The notes under the pieces: model-generated
Database searches by the model: none
What the model was told of the DNA's origin: nothing
The model's input: the letters and a program-made list of their open reading frames with translations, nothing else
Made by a program: the position numbers and the translations under genes
Assembly (NCBI RefSeq): GCF_016785085.1
Contig: NZ_JAENHO010000001.1
Location: 558,001-622,000 of the forward strand
Length of the DNA: 64,000 nucleotides
Direction: 5' to 3'
Source of the DNA: Paractinoplanes lichenicola
GTDB lineage: Bacteria > Actinomycetota > Actinomycetes > Mycobacteriales > Micromonosporaceae
Part shown: positions 42,686 to 51,638 of the stretch, one piece after another
Position numbering within the stretch: the stretch's first letter is position 1
Layout of the letters: each line of letters opens with the position of its first letter

Positions 42686-45600
42686 TCAGGAAACGGCGGC
42701 CAGGCCGACGCTGTGCCGCTGGACGGTCAGGTCGGCGAGCGCGAGGGTGCGCGACGCCGCGGTGCGGGTGAGGCCCCAGGAGAGCAGGTGCGCGGCCCGG
42801 ACCGTACGGTCGGTCAGCCCCGACGCCATCTCGGCCAGCGCGGCCCGCACGTCGTCGGGCACCTCGTGGCCCCGCCGCACCAGGTGCCGCACGACGATCT
42901 CGCCCAGCTCGGGCGCGGTGTAGGCGGGCATCTCCCAGCGCCGCCCGAACACCTCGTCGAAACCGGGCACGCTCAGCTCGCCCGCCGCACCGGGCTCGGC
43001 CAGCAGCACGACCACCGGGTCGCCGGGGCTGCGCCGCATGGCCTCGACCAGCTCGGACACGATGTCGGGGCCCGCGCCCGTGCCGTCGTCGCCGGCGTAG
43101 TCGACCAGCAGCACGCCGCCCTCGGCGTCGGCCATCGCCGCCTCGACCAGGCTGCGGGTCTGCCCGGGCCACTGCGGGGCCAGCTCGCGGCCGGTGCCGA
43201 CCCGGATCAGCTGGCCCACCGGCAGCAGGTCGAGCTCGGACAGCCCGGCCGCGTAGAGCCGGGCGAACTCGCTGCGGCCACTGCCGGTCGGCCCGGTCAG
43301 CAGCACGTTCGCCTGTTTCCCGTACGCCCGGCGGCGGTTGCGCAGCTCGCACACCTGCAGCAGGGCCCCGCCGACGGCGTCGCGCACCCCGGCCGCGCCG
43401 ACCAGCCCGCACACCCGGCGCCAGCTGCGGGTGGCGTTGATCGCCGCGGCCGGGTTGCCGGCCACGTCGGGCTGCCCGGACTGCTCGACCGGCAGGTTCT
43501 CCAGCAGCTCGAGCTCGGGCGCTAGGTCGAGCGCGGTCAGCCGGTTGAGTTCGCTGTCCTTGGCCGGCGGGGCCAGGGCCAGCCGCGACGCCTGGTTGTT
43601 GATCATGGCCTCGAACAGCTTGCGGGCCACGCGGCCGTTGCCGAACGTCGAGTTCTTGGGCACCCGGCCGAAATAGGTGCGCAGCGCGTCGACGGCGTCG
43701 TCGGTCAGCTCGTAGTAGTGCTTGCCGCACAGGTTCGACGTGATCGTGACGAGCTCGTCGACGGAGTAGTTGGGGAACTCGACCGTACGGGTGAAGCGGG
43801 AGGCCATGCCGGGGTTGGACTCGAGGAACCGCTCCATCAGCTCCGAGTAGCCGGCCACGATCACCACCAGCTCGTCGCGGTGGTCCTCCATCATCTTCAT
43901 CAGCGCGTCGATGGCCTCCTGACCGAAATCCGGCCCGGCGCCCCCGGTGCCCTGCGACAGCGTGTACGCCTCGTCGATGAACAGCACGCCGCCGAGCGCC
44001 TTGGTGACCAGCTCGGTGGTCTTGATCGCGGTCGAGCCGATGTACTGCCCGACCAGGTCGGCCCGGGCCGCCTCGACCATGTGCCCCTTGCTCAGGATGC
44101 CCAGCTCGGCCAGCACCGAGCCGTAGAGCCGGGCCACCGTGGTCTTGCCGGTGCCGGGCGGGCCCGCGAAGACCAGGTGCCGGCTCATCGGCGGCATCGG
44201 CAGGCCCATCTGCTGCCGGACCTGGGCCATCTTGATCAGGTTGATCAGCGCGGTGACCTCGTGCTTGACCTCCTTGAGGCCGATCAGCGAGTTCAGCTCG
44301 CGCAGCGGGCCGTCCAGCTCGCCGGGCGGCTCCTCATTCTTGGCCTCCTCGTCGGCCGGCTCCGGCGCCGGCGAATAGGACGGGGCGGGCGAGTAGGACG
44401 GAGCGGGCGAAGTCGGGGCCGAGCTTGGCGACCCGGCTCGGCCCGCGCTCAGCAGCTCCCCGGTCACGTCGGCGCCGGCGGCCTTGCGCACCTGGTCGCC
44501 GCCGTTCTCCTGCACCACGCACCGGGTCAGGGTGACCGGCTCGGTCGTCTCCACGTCGAACCCGGCGCCGCCGCTGCCCAGCACCTCGCAGTCGGTGAAC
44601 TCGCCCCGGCTGCCCGGGCCCAGCGCAACGCCATGCCGGCCGGTTCGGCGGATGCGGGTCTCGGTCGCCAGCACCACCGCGCCCGCCCCCGCCTCGATGC
44701 CGTCGGCCGGCGCGTCGGCGATCTCGGTGTCACGCAGCCGCAGTTCGCCGCCGGAAACCCGCACCCCAGCCGTACGCACCACAGCCGACCGCAGATCCAG
44801 CGAGCCGCCGCCGAGCACGACCGTGCCGCCGAGCCGGGCCTCACGGACCGTGCCGCGCGCCCCCTCGCTCAGTTCCAGAGCCGTGGTGCAGTTGATCTCA
44901 AGATCGACGCCGTCCAGCGTGGCCCCGCCCTTGACGGTCAGGCCGCCGTCGGAAGCCCGCAGCCGCTTGATCACGGCCGTGGACGAGCCGCCGATCACGG
45001 CCGGGGCGCGCAGGGTGGCACCCTCGAAGCGCGGCGCCGACTCGTCCTCGACGTTGATGCCGGTCGGCGCGCCCGCGAACGTGCAGTCGGCGAAGCTGGG
45101 CTTGGCCTTGCCGGTGATGTGCACGGCGGTATGCCCCGCGCCCTCGAAGTCGCAGCGCTCGAAGCGGGGCGCGGCCCGGTCGGCGACGTGGGCCGACTGC
45201 AGCGCGGCCCCCGTGAAGCGGGAATCGCTGAACAGCACGTCGATGTCGCCCCGCAGGAACAGGTCGACGTTGCCGCTGCCGGTCACGGTGAGCCGCTGGA
45301 ACCGGGCCCAGCCGCGCTGCTCGACCACGACCGCGGGCTTGGCGGCGTCGCTGATCTCGCACTGCTCGGCGGTGAGCCGGCCGTCGCCGTTGACGCAGAC
45401 ACTGTTGGCGGCGGTGCCCCGCACGGCGCAGCGGCGCAGGGTCAGCACGCCCTTGTCGGTGACCACCACGCCCGAGGTGCCGACCTGGGTCACCACGGTG
45501 TCCTCGATGGTGCTGGGCGCGGCCGAGGTGACCACCACCCCCGCGCCGGCCGGACTGCGCACCTCACAGTCGCGCAAGGCGAGCGAACCCTCGAGGCGGG

Positions 45601-45946
45601 CCAGCAGCGTGGTCCAGGACCCGCCGGTGATCACGCAGTGGTCGAGCGCGACCTCCCCGGCGTAGACGTCGACGGCCGCCAGCTTCTCGTCCGCGCTGGC
45701 CAGGGTGATCCCACGCAGTTGGGCACCCTCGCCGTGGACGACGAGGACGCTGCCCTCCTCGACCCGCACCTCGACCGGGCCGTCACCGGCCGCGCTGATC
45801 GTGACGCGGTTGCCGATCACCAGCCGTTCGGAGTAGCGGCCGGTGTGGACGGTGATGGTCGCGCCGCTCTCGGCCCGGGCCAGGGCGGCACCGATCGTCG
45901 AGTAGGCGCCGGGCTGCCCGCCACCGACGACCAGGTGCCGGGTCAT
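42686..45946 (-). CDS. EccA-like AAA ATPase fused to an N-terminal beta-helix
   Basis: 1086 aa. Residues 1 to about 470 are a right-handed parallel beta-helix made of repeated short turns (e.g. GVVVTSAAPSTIEDTVV, SGVVVTDKGVLTLRRCAV). A Pro/Ser linker (PAPSYSPAPSYSPAP) leads to a CbxX/CfxQ-type AAA ATPase with Walker A GPPGTGKTT (near 599), Walker B VLFIDEAY and a second-region Arg in SRFTRTVEFP. A second AAA module follows (TGPTGSGRSEF near 885) whose Walker B (GVLLVDYAGDD) lacks the catalytic Glu, so it is probably inactive. EccA proteins chaperone ESX substrates in the cytoplasm; the beta-helix may bind substrates or scaffold the machine. ATGA overlap with the gene upstream. Confidence 0.92.
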   Translation of the reverse strand: MTRHLVVGGGQPGAYSTIGAALARAESGATITVHTGRYSERLVIGNRVTISAAGDGPVEVRVEEGSVLVVHGEGAQLRGITLASADEKLAAVDVYAGEVALDHCVITGGSWTTLLARLEGSLALRDCEVRSPAGAGVVVTSAAPSTIEDTVVTQVGTSGVVVTDKGVLTLRRCAVRGTAANSVCVNGDGRLTAEQCEISDAAKPAVVVEQRGWARFQRLTVTGSGNVDLFLRGDIDVLFSDSRFTGAALQSAHVADRAAPRFERCDFEGAGHTAVHITGKAKPSFADCTFAGAPTGINVEDESAPRFEGATLRAPAVIGGSSTAVIKRLRASDGGLTVKGGATLDGVDLEINCTTALELSEGARGTVREARLGGTVVLGGGSLDLRSAVVRTAGVRVSGGELRLRDTEIADAPADGIEAGAGAVVLATETRIRRTGRHGVALGPGSRGEFTDCEVLGSGGAGFDVETTEPVTLTRCVVQENGGDQVRKAAGADVTGELLSAGRAGSPSSAPTSPAPSYSPAPSYSPAPEPADEEAKNEEPPGELDGPLRELNSLIGLKEVKHEVTALINLIKMAQVRQQMGLPMPPMSRHLVFAGPPGTGKTTVARLYGSVLAELGILSKGHMVEAARADLVGQYIGSTAIKTTELVTKALGGVLFIDEAYTLSQGTGGAGPDFGQEAIDALMKMMEDHRDELVVIVAGYSELMERFLESNPGMASRFTRTVEFPNYSVDELVTITSNLCGKHYYELTDDAVDALRTYFGRVPKNSTFGNGRVARKLFEAMINNQASRLALAPPAKDSELNRLTALDLAPELELLENLPVEQSGQPDVAGNPAAAINATRSWRRVCGLVGAAGVRDAVGGALLQVCELRNRRRAYGKQANVLLTGPTGSGRSEFARLYAAGLSELDLLPVGQLIRVGTGRELAPQWPGQTRSLVEAAMADAEGGVLLVDYAGDDGTGAGPDIVSELVEAMRRSPGDPVVVLLAEPGAAGELSVPGFDEVFGRRWEMPAYTAPELGEIVVRHLVRRGHEVPDDVRAALAEMASGLTDRTVRAAHLLSWGLTRTAASRTLALADLTVQRHSVGLAAVS

Positions 45947-48870
45947 TCCGCCGCCCCCGTCCGCTCCGAGGCCGGTCGCTCCGGCCCGGTCCGGGCCGCG
46001 GCCGCGTCCGGTCGTCCCGCCGTCGGCTCCGGCTCGGACCGGTGCAGCCCCGGCAGCAGGCCGAAGCGCTCCCCGGCGGCCGGGCCGACCCGGCGGCGGG
46101 GGTCGGCGGTGGCCCAGCGCTCGATGCTGCGGCGCAGCGAGGTGACGGCCAGCTCGTCGAGCGACACCTTGTCGGGGTCGACCCGGCCGTCCTCGCCGAT
46201 CTCGTTGGCGCCGATTTCGCGCATCAGCACCGCACCCCGTTCGTCGCCGGACGGCTCACGCAGCTCGAGCACTTTGAAGTGGGTGCCGGGCAGGAACAGC
46301 ACCCGGTCGTCGACCCGCTCATCGCCTTCGGGCTCGAGCAGCGCCGTGCGGCGGGCCGTCATCGACCACACCAGCACGTCGGTGTCGCCCTCTTGGCTTT
46401 CGCAGGGTCCGGTCAGCGCGTTGACGAACGACCAGTCGGTGACCAGCTTGCGCTCGCGGTAGCGGTCCCATTCGGCGCTCTCGGGCGACGCGCGGTAGAC
46501 GGTGGTGCCCCGGAAAGAGGGCAGCCGCGACAGGCCCGCGACCGCGCACCGGGCCAGCGGCACATGCGGCCCGGCCACGCCCGACCGCAGCCCGGCGTCA
46601 ATCCCGGCACCCCGGCGCGACAGGTAGAGCCGGACGGCGACCGAGTCGGCCAGGATGTCGTCGGCCTTGACCGCGCCCGAACCCTGCAGACCCGGGTGCT
46701 CGCTCATGATGCGGGCGACCGAGCTGGCCATGGTGTCGAACTCGCGGCTGAGCGTGCGCCGCAGCCAGGAGCGCTCCTCGTCGAGCGGGCGCCGCTTGGG
46801 CAGCAGCGCCGACGCCGACGCGGCAGGCACGGGTTGCCGCCGCACGGCGTCGACGGCGGCCTCCGGTCCGGTCGGGGCCTCCGCGAGCCGGGCGTCCGCG
46901 GGCCGGGTCTCCGCGGGCCGGGTCTCCGCGGGCCGGGTCTCCGCGGGCCGGGTCTCCGCGGGCCGGGTCTCCGACGAAACGGGAGCGGCCGGGAGCGGAA
47001 CGGCCGGCGCGTGGATCGCCGGCACGACGGGTTCGGGGATGACGATCGGCTCGGCCGGCGCCACCCCAGCCGAACTGGGCGCAACGGGCGGCGCAGGGGC
47101 AACCGGGGGCGTGAGTGCGGCCGGCGAGGCGACCGGATCCGCCACGGTGGAGGCGCTCGACTCGCTCGGAGCCGCGGACCGGCCGGCCGCAACATCGGAT
47201 ATGCCCGCCGCAGCACGCGGGGCCGGTTGCTCAGGCGAAGAAACCGGCCCGGACGAGGAGAGCGATGTGTGCGAGGAAAGCGGCGAAGGCGAGGAAAGCG
47301 GCGAAGGCGAGGAAAGCGGCGTAGGCGAGGGCGTTGCGCGCGAGGCCGGCAAGGCGGGCGGGCGCGAGGAAGCCGACGCAGGAGGTTCCGCCGGGGCGAC
47401 GGCGATCGGGGCGGGGACCGGCGGCGCGAAGTCGACCGGCGAAACCGAGACCGGCGAGACCGACGACACGGAGACCGGCAGCGCGGGCGCCTCCGGAGGC
47501 GCGGGCAGCGCGGGCGCCGTCGCGGGAGGCTCGAGTTCGGCCACCGGCTCGACCGCCACCGGCAGGGCCGCCGAGAGCACCGCGTCGGCCCGCCCGGCCG
47601 GTTTCTGACCCGGCACCAGCACCGAGGCCGGGAACAGCGCGCTCTCCTCCCCCAGCGCCGGGTCGACGCGGGCGGCCAGGTCCTCGGCCAGCTCGCGCAT
47701 GCGGGCGCTGCGTTCTTTGAAGGAGTCGTCGAAGATGAGCGTGCTGCCCTCGGGGTCGAGCCGCGTGGCGCGGACCCGTTCGGCGTTCGGCGGCTCCTCG
47801 GCCGGCCGCACCCACAGACCCGCCTGCACGACCTCGACGACGGCGTCCGGGGCGTACCAGTAGACGCGGTTCTCGACCTCCTCGACCCAGAGCAGCGGCC
47901 CGCGGTGGCTCAGGATCGACGGGCGGCGGCCCTTCGAGTTGGGGTGCGCGCGCGGCTGGTAGCCGAGCTCCAGCGCGAACGGGGGCCAGCCGAGCACCCC
48001 GTCCTCGCGTACGGTGCGAATCTCGAACTTGGCCGGGGAACCGATCGGCACGCCCGTGTAGCAGATCACCGGGGTGGCCAGCAGGTCGGCCAGGGCCTGC
48101 CCGAACGCCTCGCCCTCGGGCAGCCGGATGTCGCCGTACTGCACGAAGCGGGCGCGGGCCTTGCTCTCGTCGTCGAGCTCGCGCCAGAACCGCACGACGT
48201 CGTCGAGCGAGAGCGGGGCGGTGCCGGGGCAGCCGAGCAGCACGGTCATCACGTCGGGCTGGCAGGGCACGTCGGCCACCAGCCGCTCGCGGTGCTCGGC
48301 GACAACTTCCGGTTCCCGTACGTCGTGGATCCACACGCCGCCGGGCAGGGGCTCGATCTCCCCCGTCGAACTGGACGCGCGCCGTTCGGTCACCGCCTGG
48401 TCCCACAGGGGCGTCGGATAGCGCTTGGCGTGCCATGCGGGCGCCTTGCCGGGCCGGAACCGCACCCAGCCGCTCCCCGGCGTGGAGTGTACGAACAGCC
48501 CACCGGCCGCCCCGCGGATCAGGTCGCCGTCAGGGGCGATGACCGTACGGCCAAGCCTTTCCGCGAACCACTGCCCGGCCATCGCTGCCGCGTTGCGCTG
48601 CTCGCCGCAGGCCATCAGCCGGATGCCGCGGCGGCGCCGGGGCAGCACGCCGGCCATCGACTCCCACGAGCTGATCGGCATGCCGGCGCCGAGGTCGAGC
48701 ACCACCACGTCGTTCTCGAGGTCCTCGACCACGGTGAGGGCCAGCGACTGGGCCTCGGCGCTGATCGCGTCGTCGGAGTGCAGCACGACCGCGTTGCCGA
48801 CGGTGTGCTGGACGACGCCGTGACCCGGGTTGTCCCGGTCACCGCGCAGCAGGCTGCGGATGGACACCAC
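45943..48870 (-). CDS. ESX-locus protein with ADP-ribosyltransferase-like C-terminus
   Basis: 975 aa from GTG 48870. The first 430 residues form a module shared with the 34211-35620 protein. Residues about 430-700 are low-complexity Pro/Ala/Ser with tandem repeats. The C-terminal 230 residues resemble ART folds: LPSFRGTTVYRA (the Arg strand), WSFVNALT (in place of the STS strand), and RVLFLPGTHFKVLEL, the usual segment after the catalytic ExE loop. The expected ExE reads DERVDD, so activity is uncertain. No export signal is visible. It is placed between the EccB gene (4 bases upstream) and the EccA-like gene, so it is probably part of the machine or a dedicated cytoplasmic factor. Confidence 0.8.
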   Translation of the reverse strand: MVSIRSLLRGDRDNPGHGVVQHTVGNAVVLHSDDAISAEAQSLALTVVEDLENDVVVLDLGAGMPISSWESMAGVLPRRRRGIRLMACGEQRNAAAMAGQWFAERLGRTVIAPDGDLIRGAAGGLFVHSTPGSGWVRFRPGKAPAWHAKRYPTPLWDQAVTERRASSSTGEIEPLPGGVWIHDVREPEVVAEHRERLVADVPCQPDVMTVLLGCPGTAPLSLDDVVRFWRELDDESKARARFVQYGDIRLPEGEAFGQALADLLATPVICYTGVPIGSPAKFEIRTVREDGVLGWPPFALELGYQPRAHPNSKGRRPSILSHRGPLLWVEEVENRVYWYAPDAVVEVVQAGLWVRPAEEPPNAERVRATRLDPEGSTLIFDDSFKERSARMRELAEDLAARVDPALGEESALFPASVLVPGQKPAGRADAVLSAALPVAVEPVAELEPPATAPALPAPPEAPALPVSVSSVSPVSVSPVDFAPPVPAPIAVAPAEPPASASSRPPALPASRATPSPTPLSSPSPLSSPSPLSSHTSLSSSGPVSSPEQPAPRAAAGISDVAAGRSAAPSESSASTVADPVASPAALTPPVAPAPPVAPSSAGVAPAEPIVIPEPVVPAIHAPAVPLPAAPVSSETRPAETRPAETRPAETRPAETRPADARLAEAPTGPEAAVDAVRRQPVPAASASALLPKRRPLDEERSWLRRTLSREFDTMASSVARIMSEHPGLQGSGAVKADDILADSVAVRLYLSRRGAGIDAGLRSGVAGPHVPLARCAVAGLSRLPSFRGTTVYRASPESAEWDRYRERKLVTDWSFVNALTGPCESQEGDTDVLVWSMTARRTALLEPEGDERVDDRVLFLPGTHFKVLELREPSGDERGAVLMREIGANEIGEDGRVDPDKVSLDELAVTSLRRSIERWATADPRRRVGPAAGERFGLLPGLHRSEPEPTAGRPDAAAARTGPERPASERTGAAE
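46881..46970 (-). repeat. 15-bp tandem repeat in the ADP-ribosyltransferase-like gene
   Basis: Five perfect copies of CCGCGGGCCGGGTCT (from 46896) and one diverged copy (46881) encode the pentapeptide repeat AETRP. The unit is in frame, so copy number can change without breaking the gene. Confidence 0.95.
47263..47330 (-). repeat. 18-bp tandem repeat in the same gene
   Basis: Two exact 18-bp units start at 47281 and 47299, with partial copies on each side. They encode the hexapeptide SPLSSP. The DNA here is purine-rich on the plus strand, unlike the surroundings. Confidence 0.85.
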
Positions 48871-48874
48871 GTTT

Positions 48875-50227
48875 CTACCCTCTCGCCAGGCTGGTGACGG
48901 CTTCGCGGCTCAGCACGGGCCCCTGGGGCAGGGCCGCGAGCAGTTCCTTGGGGAACGGGACGGGCGGGGTGCTCGCGAGCTTGAGCGAGGCGACCGTGGT
49001 CTGGTCGGCCAGCCGGTACGCCGTGCCCTCGTCCGAGATGAAGGAGATCTTCTTGGCGGCCACCTTGGACGCGAGCGGCACCGGCAGCACGGCCATGCCG
49101 CTGCCTCGCTTGGCCAGCACGGTGGTCTTGCCGTCGGGCCAGACGCCGGCGGCCCAGGCCGGGGCGAGCACCACCGTGCTGCTGAACGCCTCGGGGCCGA
49201 TCGGCCGCTGCTGCATGCACACGGCCTGTCCCGCGGCGTCGGCCAGGCGCAGCGCGGCCAGGTCGGGCAGCCGGTCGAGCAGCGTGCGGTCGGGCGAGCG
49301 GCGGGCGCCCACGACGTCGGCCGGGTCGACCTGCACCGGCGGGCCGGGCGTCTTGGCGTCGGCGATCAGGAACTCGGTGCGGCTCATCGGGGCCAGGCCG
49401 TCGCGCCGGAGCACGAAATGCTGGTCGGTGCCCTGGCGGAAGAGCGTTCCCACCGCGTACGGGCGTCCGCCGACCTCCGGTCCGTCGGTGCCCGCGCCGG
49501 GGATCGCCGCGGGGGCCAGCGCCGGGCCGTCGCCGAGCCAGCCGAGCCACATGGCCGGGGCGGCCGGCGGGTTGCTCGCGGCGGCGCCCAGCGCGACCAG
49601 CACGGCGTCGTCGTCGATGCGGTACTTGAGATAGTTGGCCAGCAGATACGGGGTGCCACCAGGGTCCCGTACGACGAGGAACTTGCCCTCCGCCAGCGGC
49701 GTGGCCGGGGTCTCGGGCTCCAGGTTGACGCCCAGGCCGGCGACGCGCTTGCCGGTCACCACCGACCCGGGCAGGCAGGTCAGCCACGGGCCCTTGGCCA
49801 GCGCCTCGGGGGCGGGCATCTGCTGCGGCGCCCCGGCCACCCCGAGCGGGAGGCCGCGGGGCACGTCCTTGAGCGAGTTGCGCGAGATCAGTTTGATCTT
49901 GCCGGCGCCGCCCTGGATGAGCATGGCCGAGGTCAGGTCGGGCGTCTGGTGCAGGGCGCCGTCAAGGTAGACGTAGCGGTTGCCGGTCTCCTTCTCGACC
50001 AGGATCGCGCCCGCCTGCCGGTAGGCCTTGCTGCCGCCGGGCACGATCCAGCCGTACACGGCGAACCCGCCGACCAGCAGCAGGAGCAGGATCAGGCCGA
50101 CCAGCAGCCCGGTCTGGGCCCGGCGGCCCGGGATCTCGGCGCCGGTCGGGTCGCCCTCGACCAGGGCCGAGCTGAGCCGGCCCATCATGAAGGTGTGCGC
50201 GTGGACGTGGTCGCGCTGGGTCTGCAC
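48875..50227 (-). CDS. eccB: Type VII secretion core protein EccB
   Basis: 450 aa. The N-terminal cytoplasmic stretch with MQTQRDHVHAHTFMMGRLSSALV is the conserved EccB start. One membrane helix follows (about 40-62, GLLVGLILLLLLVGGFAVYGW), then a large extracytoplasmic R1-R4 repeat domain including AILVEKETGNRYVYLDG and LISRNSLKDVPRGLPLGVAGAP, the classic EccB motif. Two Cys residues (WLTCLPG, AVCMQQ) fit the conserved disulfide. EccB is part of the ESX membrane core with EccC, EccD and EccE. It is 6 bases downstream of eccD. Confidence 0.95.
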   Translation of the reverse strand: MQTQRDHVHAHTFMMGRLSSALVEGDPTGAEIPGRRAQTGLLVGLILLLLLVGGFAVYGWIVPGGSKAYRQAGAILVEKETGNRYVYLDGALHQTPDLTSAMLIQGGAGKIKLISRNSLKDVPRGLPLGVAGAPQQMPAPEALAKGPWLTCLPGSVVTGKRVAGLGVNLEPETPATPLAEGKFLVVRDPGGTPYLLANYLKYRIDDDAVLVALGAAASNPPAAPAMWLGWLGDGPALAPAAIPGAGTDGPEVGGRPYAVGTLFRQGTDQHFVLRRDGLAPMSRTEFLIADAKTPGPPVQVDPADVVGARRSPDRTLLDRLPDLAALRLADAAGQAVCMQQRPIGPEAFSSTVVLAPAWAAGVWPDGKTTVLAKRGSGMAVLPVPLASKVAAKKISFISDEGTAYRLADQTTVASLKLASTPPVPFPKELLAALPQGPVLSREAVTSLARG

Positions 50228-50233
50228 GGCGGC

Positions 50234-51622
50234 CTACCCGAACAGTCCGCGGGCCCAGGCGTACAGGCCGAGAATCTGCGCCAGGATCGGGAGCACGGCG
50301 ACACCGGTGGCCACGTCGAGGAACGTCGCCGCGTACTCCCAGAACGGCAGCATGCGCCGGGGCCAGGGCCGCATCGCCGCCAGCACCAGCGGGAGAAGCA
50401 TTGCGAGCAGCCCCGACAGCAGCACCCAGCGCCAGCCGCCGGTGAGCATCGAGGACAGCCGCATGATCACCATGAGGAGCCCGACGGTACCGGCGGCGGT
50501 GAGCGCCAGCCGCTGCCACAGGCCGAGGAAGGTACGCGCGCGCAACAGGATTGCACCCGATACCACCAGCACGAAGGTCCAGCCCGGCCAGCCCGGCGAG
50601 CCGATCGCGTAGTGGAACAGCACCGGCAGCACCAGGGCCGAGGCGACCAGCGCGACGGTCAGGTAGGTGTCGGCGTCATCGGTGCGGCGGTGGACCACGT
50701 CGGACGGGGCCGGCTCGACGTCGTACGCCATGTCGGAGCCGGTCTTGGGCAGCTGCGGGCCGCGCAGCCGGGCGAACTTCACCGCCGCCCGTGGGGCCAG
50801 CACGATGACCGCGAGCAGGATCGCGACGGCGATGGCGGAGGTGCGCGCCACGGTCATCGCCGAGCCGCGCTGCATCAGCAGGACCCCGGCCACGACGGCC
50901 GCGGTGACCGCGACGACCAGCATCGGCGGGAACGGCAGATGCGGGGTGAGGGTGCGCTGGGCGATCAGCAGGACGGTGGCCACCGCGACCACGGCGGTCG
51001 CGGCGGCCAGCGTGATTCCGGCGGCGTCGCCGTCATTCGCGCGGGACGCCGACAGGGCCGCGAATGCCGCAGCCCCGAACCCGAAGAGCAGCGAGAACGC
51101 GCCGTCGGGAACCTTGCGGGCATACATCAGGGCGGCCGTCAGGAACGCCGCGGCCAGCACGCCCGCGGTGATCACCTGCGGCAGCACCGGGCCCCGATCG
51201 GTGAGCACGGCGGCCAGCACGGCCATCGCCACAACCGACAGGATCAGGAACAGCACCCGCCGGTATTCCGGCTGCCAGCGGTCCGAGCGGCGGTTGACCG
51301 TGGTCGCGATGCCCTCGGCGACGTCGTCGAAGTCGAGCTCGGGCAGCGGATCCTCGGCCCGCCGCAGGTGCAGCTCCTCCCCCTCGAGCCAGTCCAGGCT
51401 CTCGGGGGTGCCGGTCAGCTCGAACGGCGTCTGGCCCAGCCGCTGCAGCACCCAGGCGCCCTCGGGCTCGTCGCTCTCGAGGCGGCGGCCTGAAGACGTG
51501 TGCTGCAGCAGCACGGGCAGCAGCCCGGCCACCGGGGTCGCCGACGGCACGGCCAGATCGATCTTGCGGTCCGGCCCGATGACGGTGATCCGGCACAGCT
51601 GCCGGTCCATGGCGGTGGTCAT
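50234..51622 (-). CDS. eccD: Type VII secretion channel protein EccD
   Basis: 462 aa. An N-terminal ubiquitin-like (YukD) domain of about 95 residues (CRITVIGPDRKIDLAVPSA ... GWxLxRLG-like) precedes about eleven membrane helices, the standard EccD fold whose dimer lines the ESX membrane core. The charged linker reads RRAEDPLPELDFDDVAEGIATTV. It sits 16 bases downstream of eccC and just upstream of eccB in the operon. Confidence 0.94.
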   Translation of the reverse strand: MTTAMDRQLCRITVIGPDRKIDLAVPSATPVAGLLPVLLQHTSSGRRLESDEPEGAWVLQRLGQTPFELTGTPESLDWLEGEELHLRRAEDPLPELDFDDVAEGIATTVNRRSDRWQPEYRRVLFLILSVVAMAVLAAVLTDRGPVLPQVITAGVLAAAFLTAALMYARKVPDGAFSLLFGFGAAAFAALSASRANDGDAAGITLAAATAVVAVATVLLIAQRTLTPHLPFPPMLVVAVTAAVVAGVLLMQRGSAMTVARTSAIAVAILLAVIVLAPRAAVKFARLRGPQLPKTGSDMAYDVEPAPSDVVHRRTDDADTYLTVALVASALVLPVLFHYAIGSPGWPGWTFVLVVSGAILLRARTFLGLWQRLALTAAGTVGLLMVIMRLSSMLTGGWRWVLLSGLLAMLLPLVLAAMRPWPRRMLPFWEYAATFLDVATGVAVLPILAQILGLYAWARGLFG

Positions 51623-51638
51623 CCGCTCAGTCCTCTTC

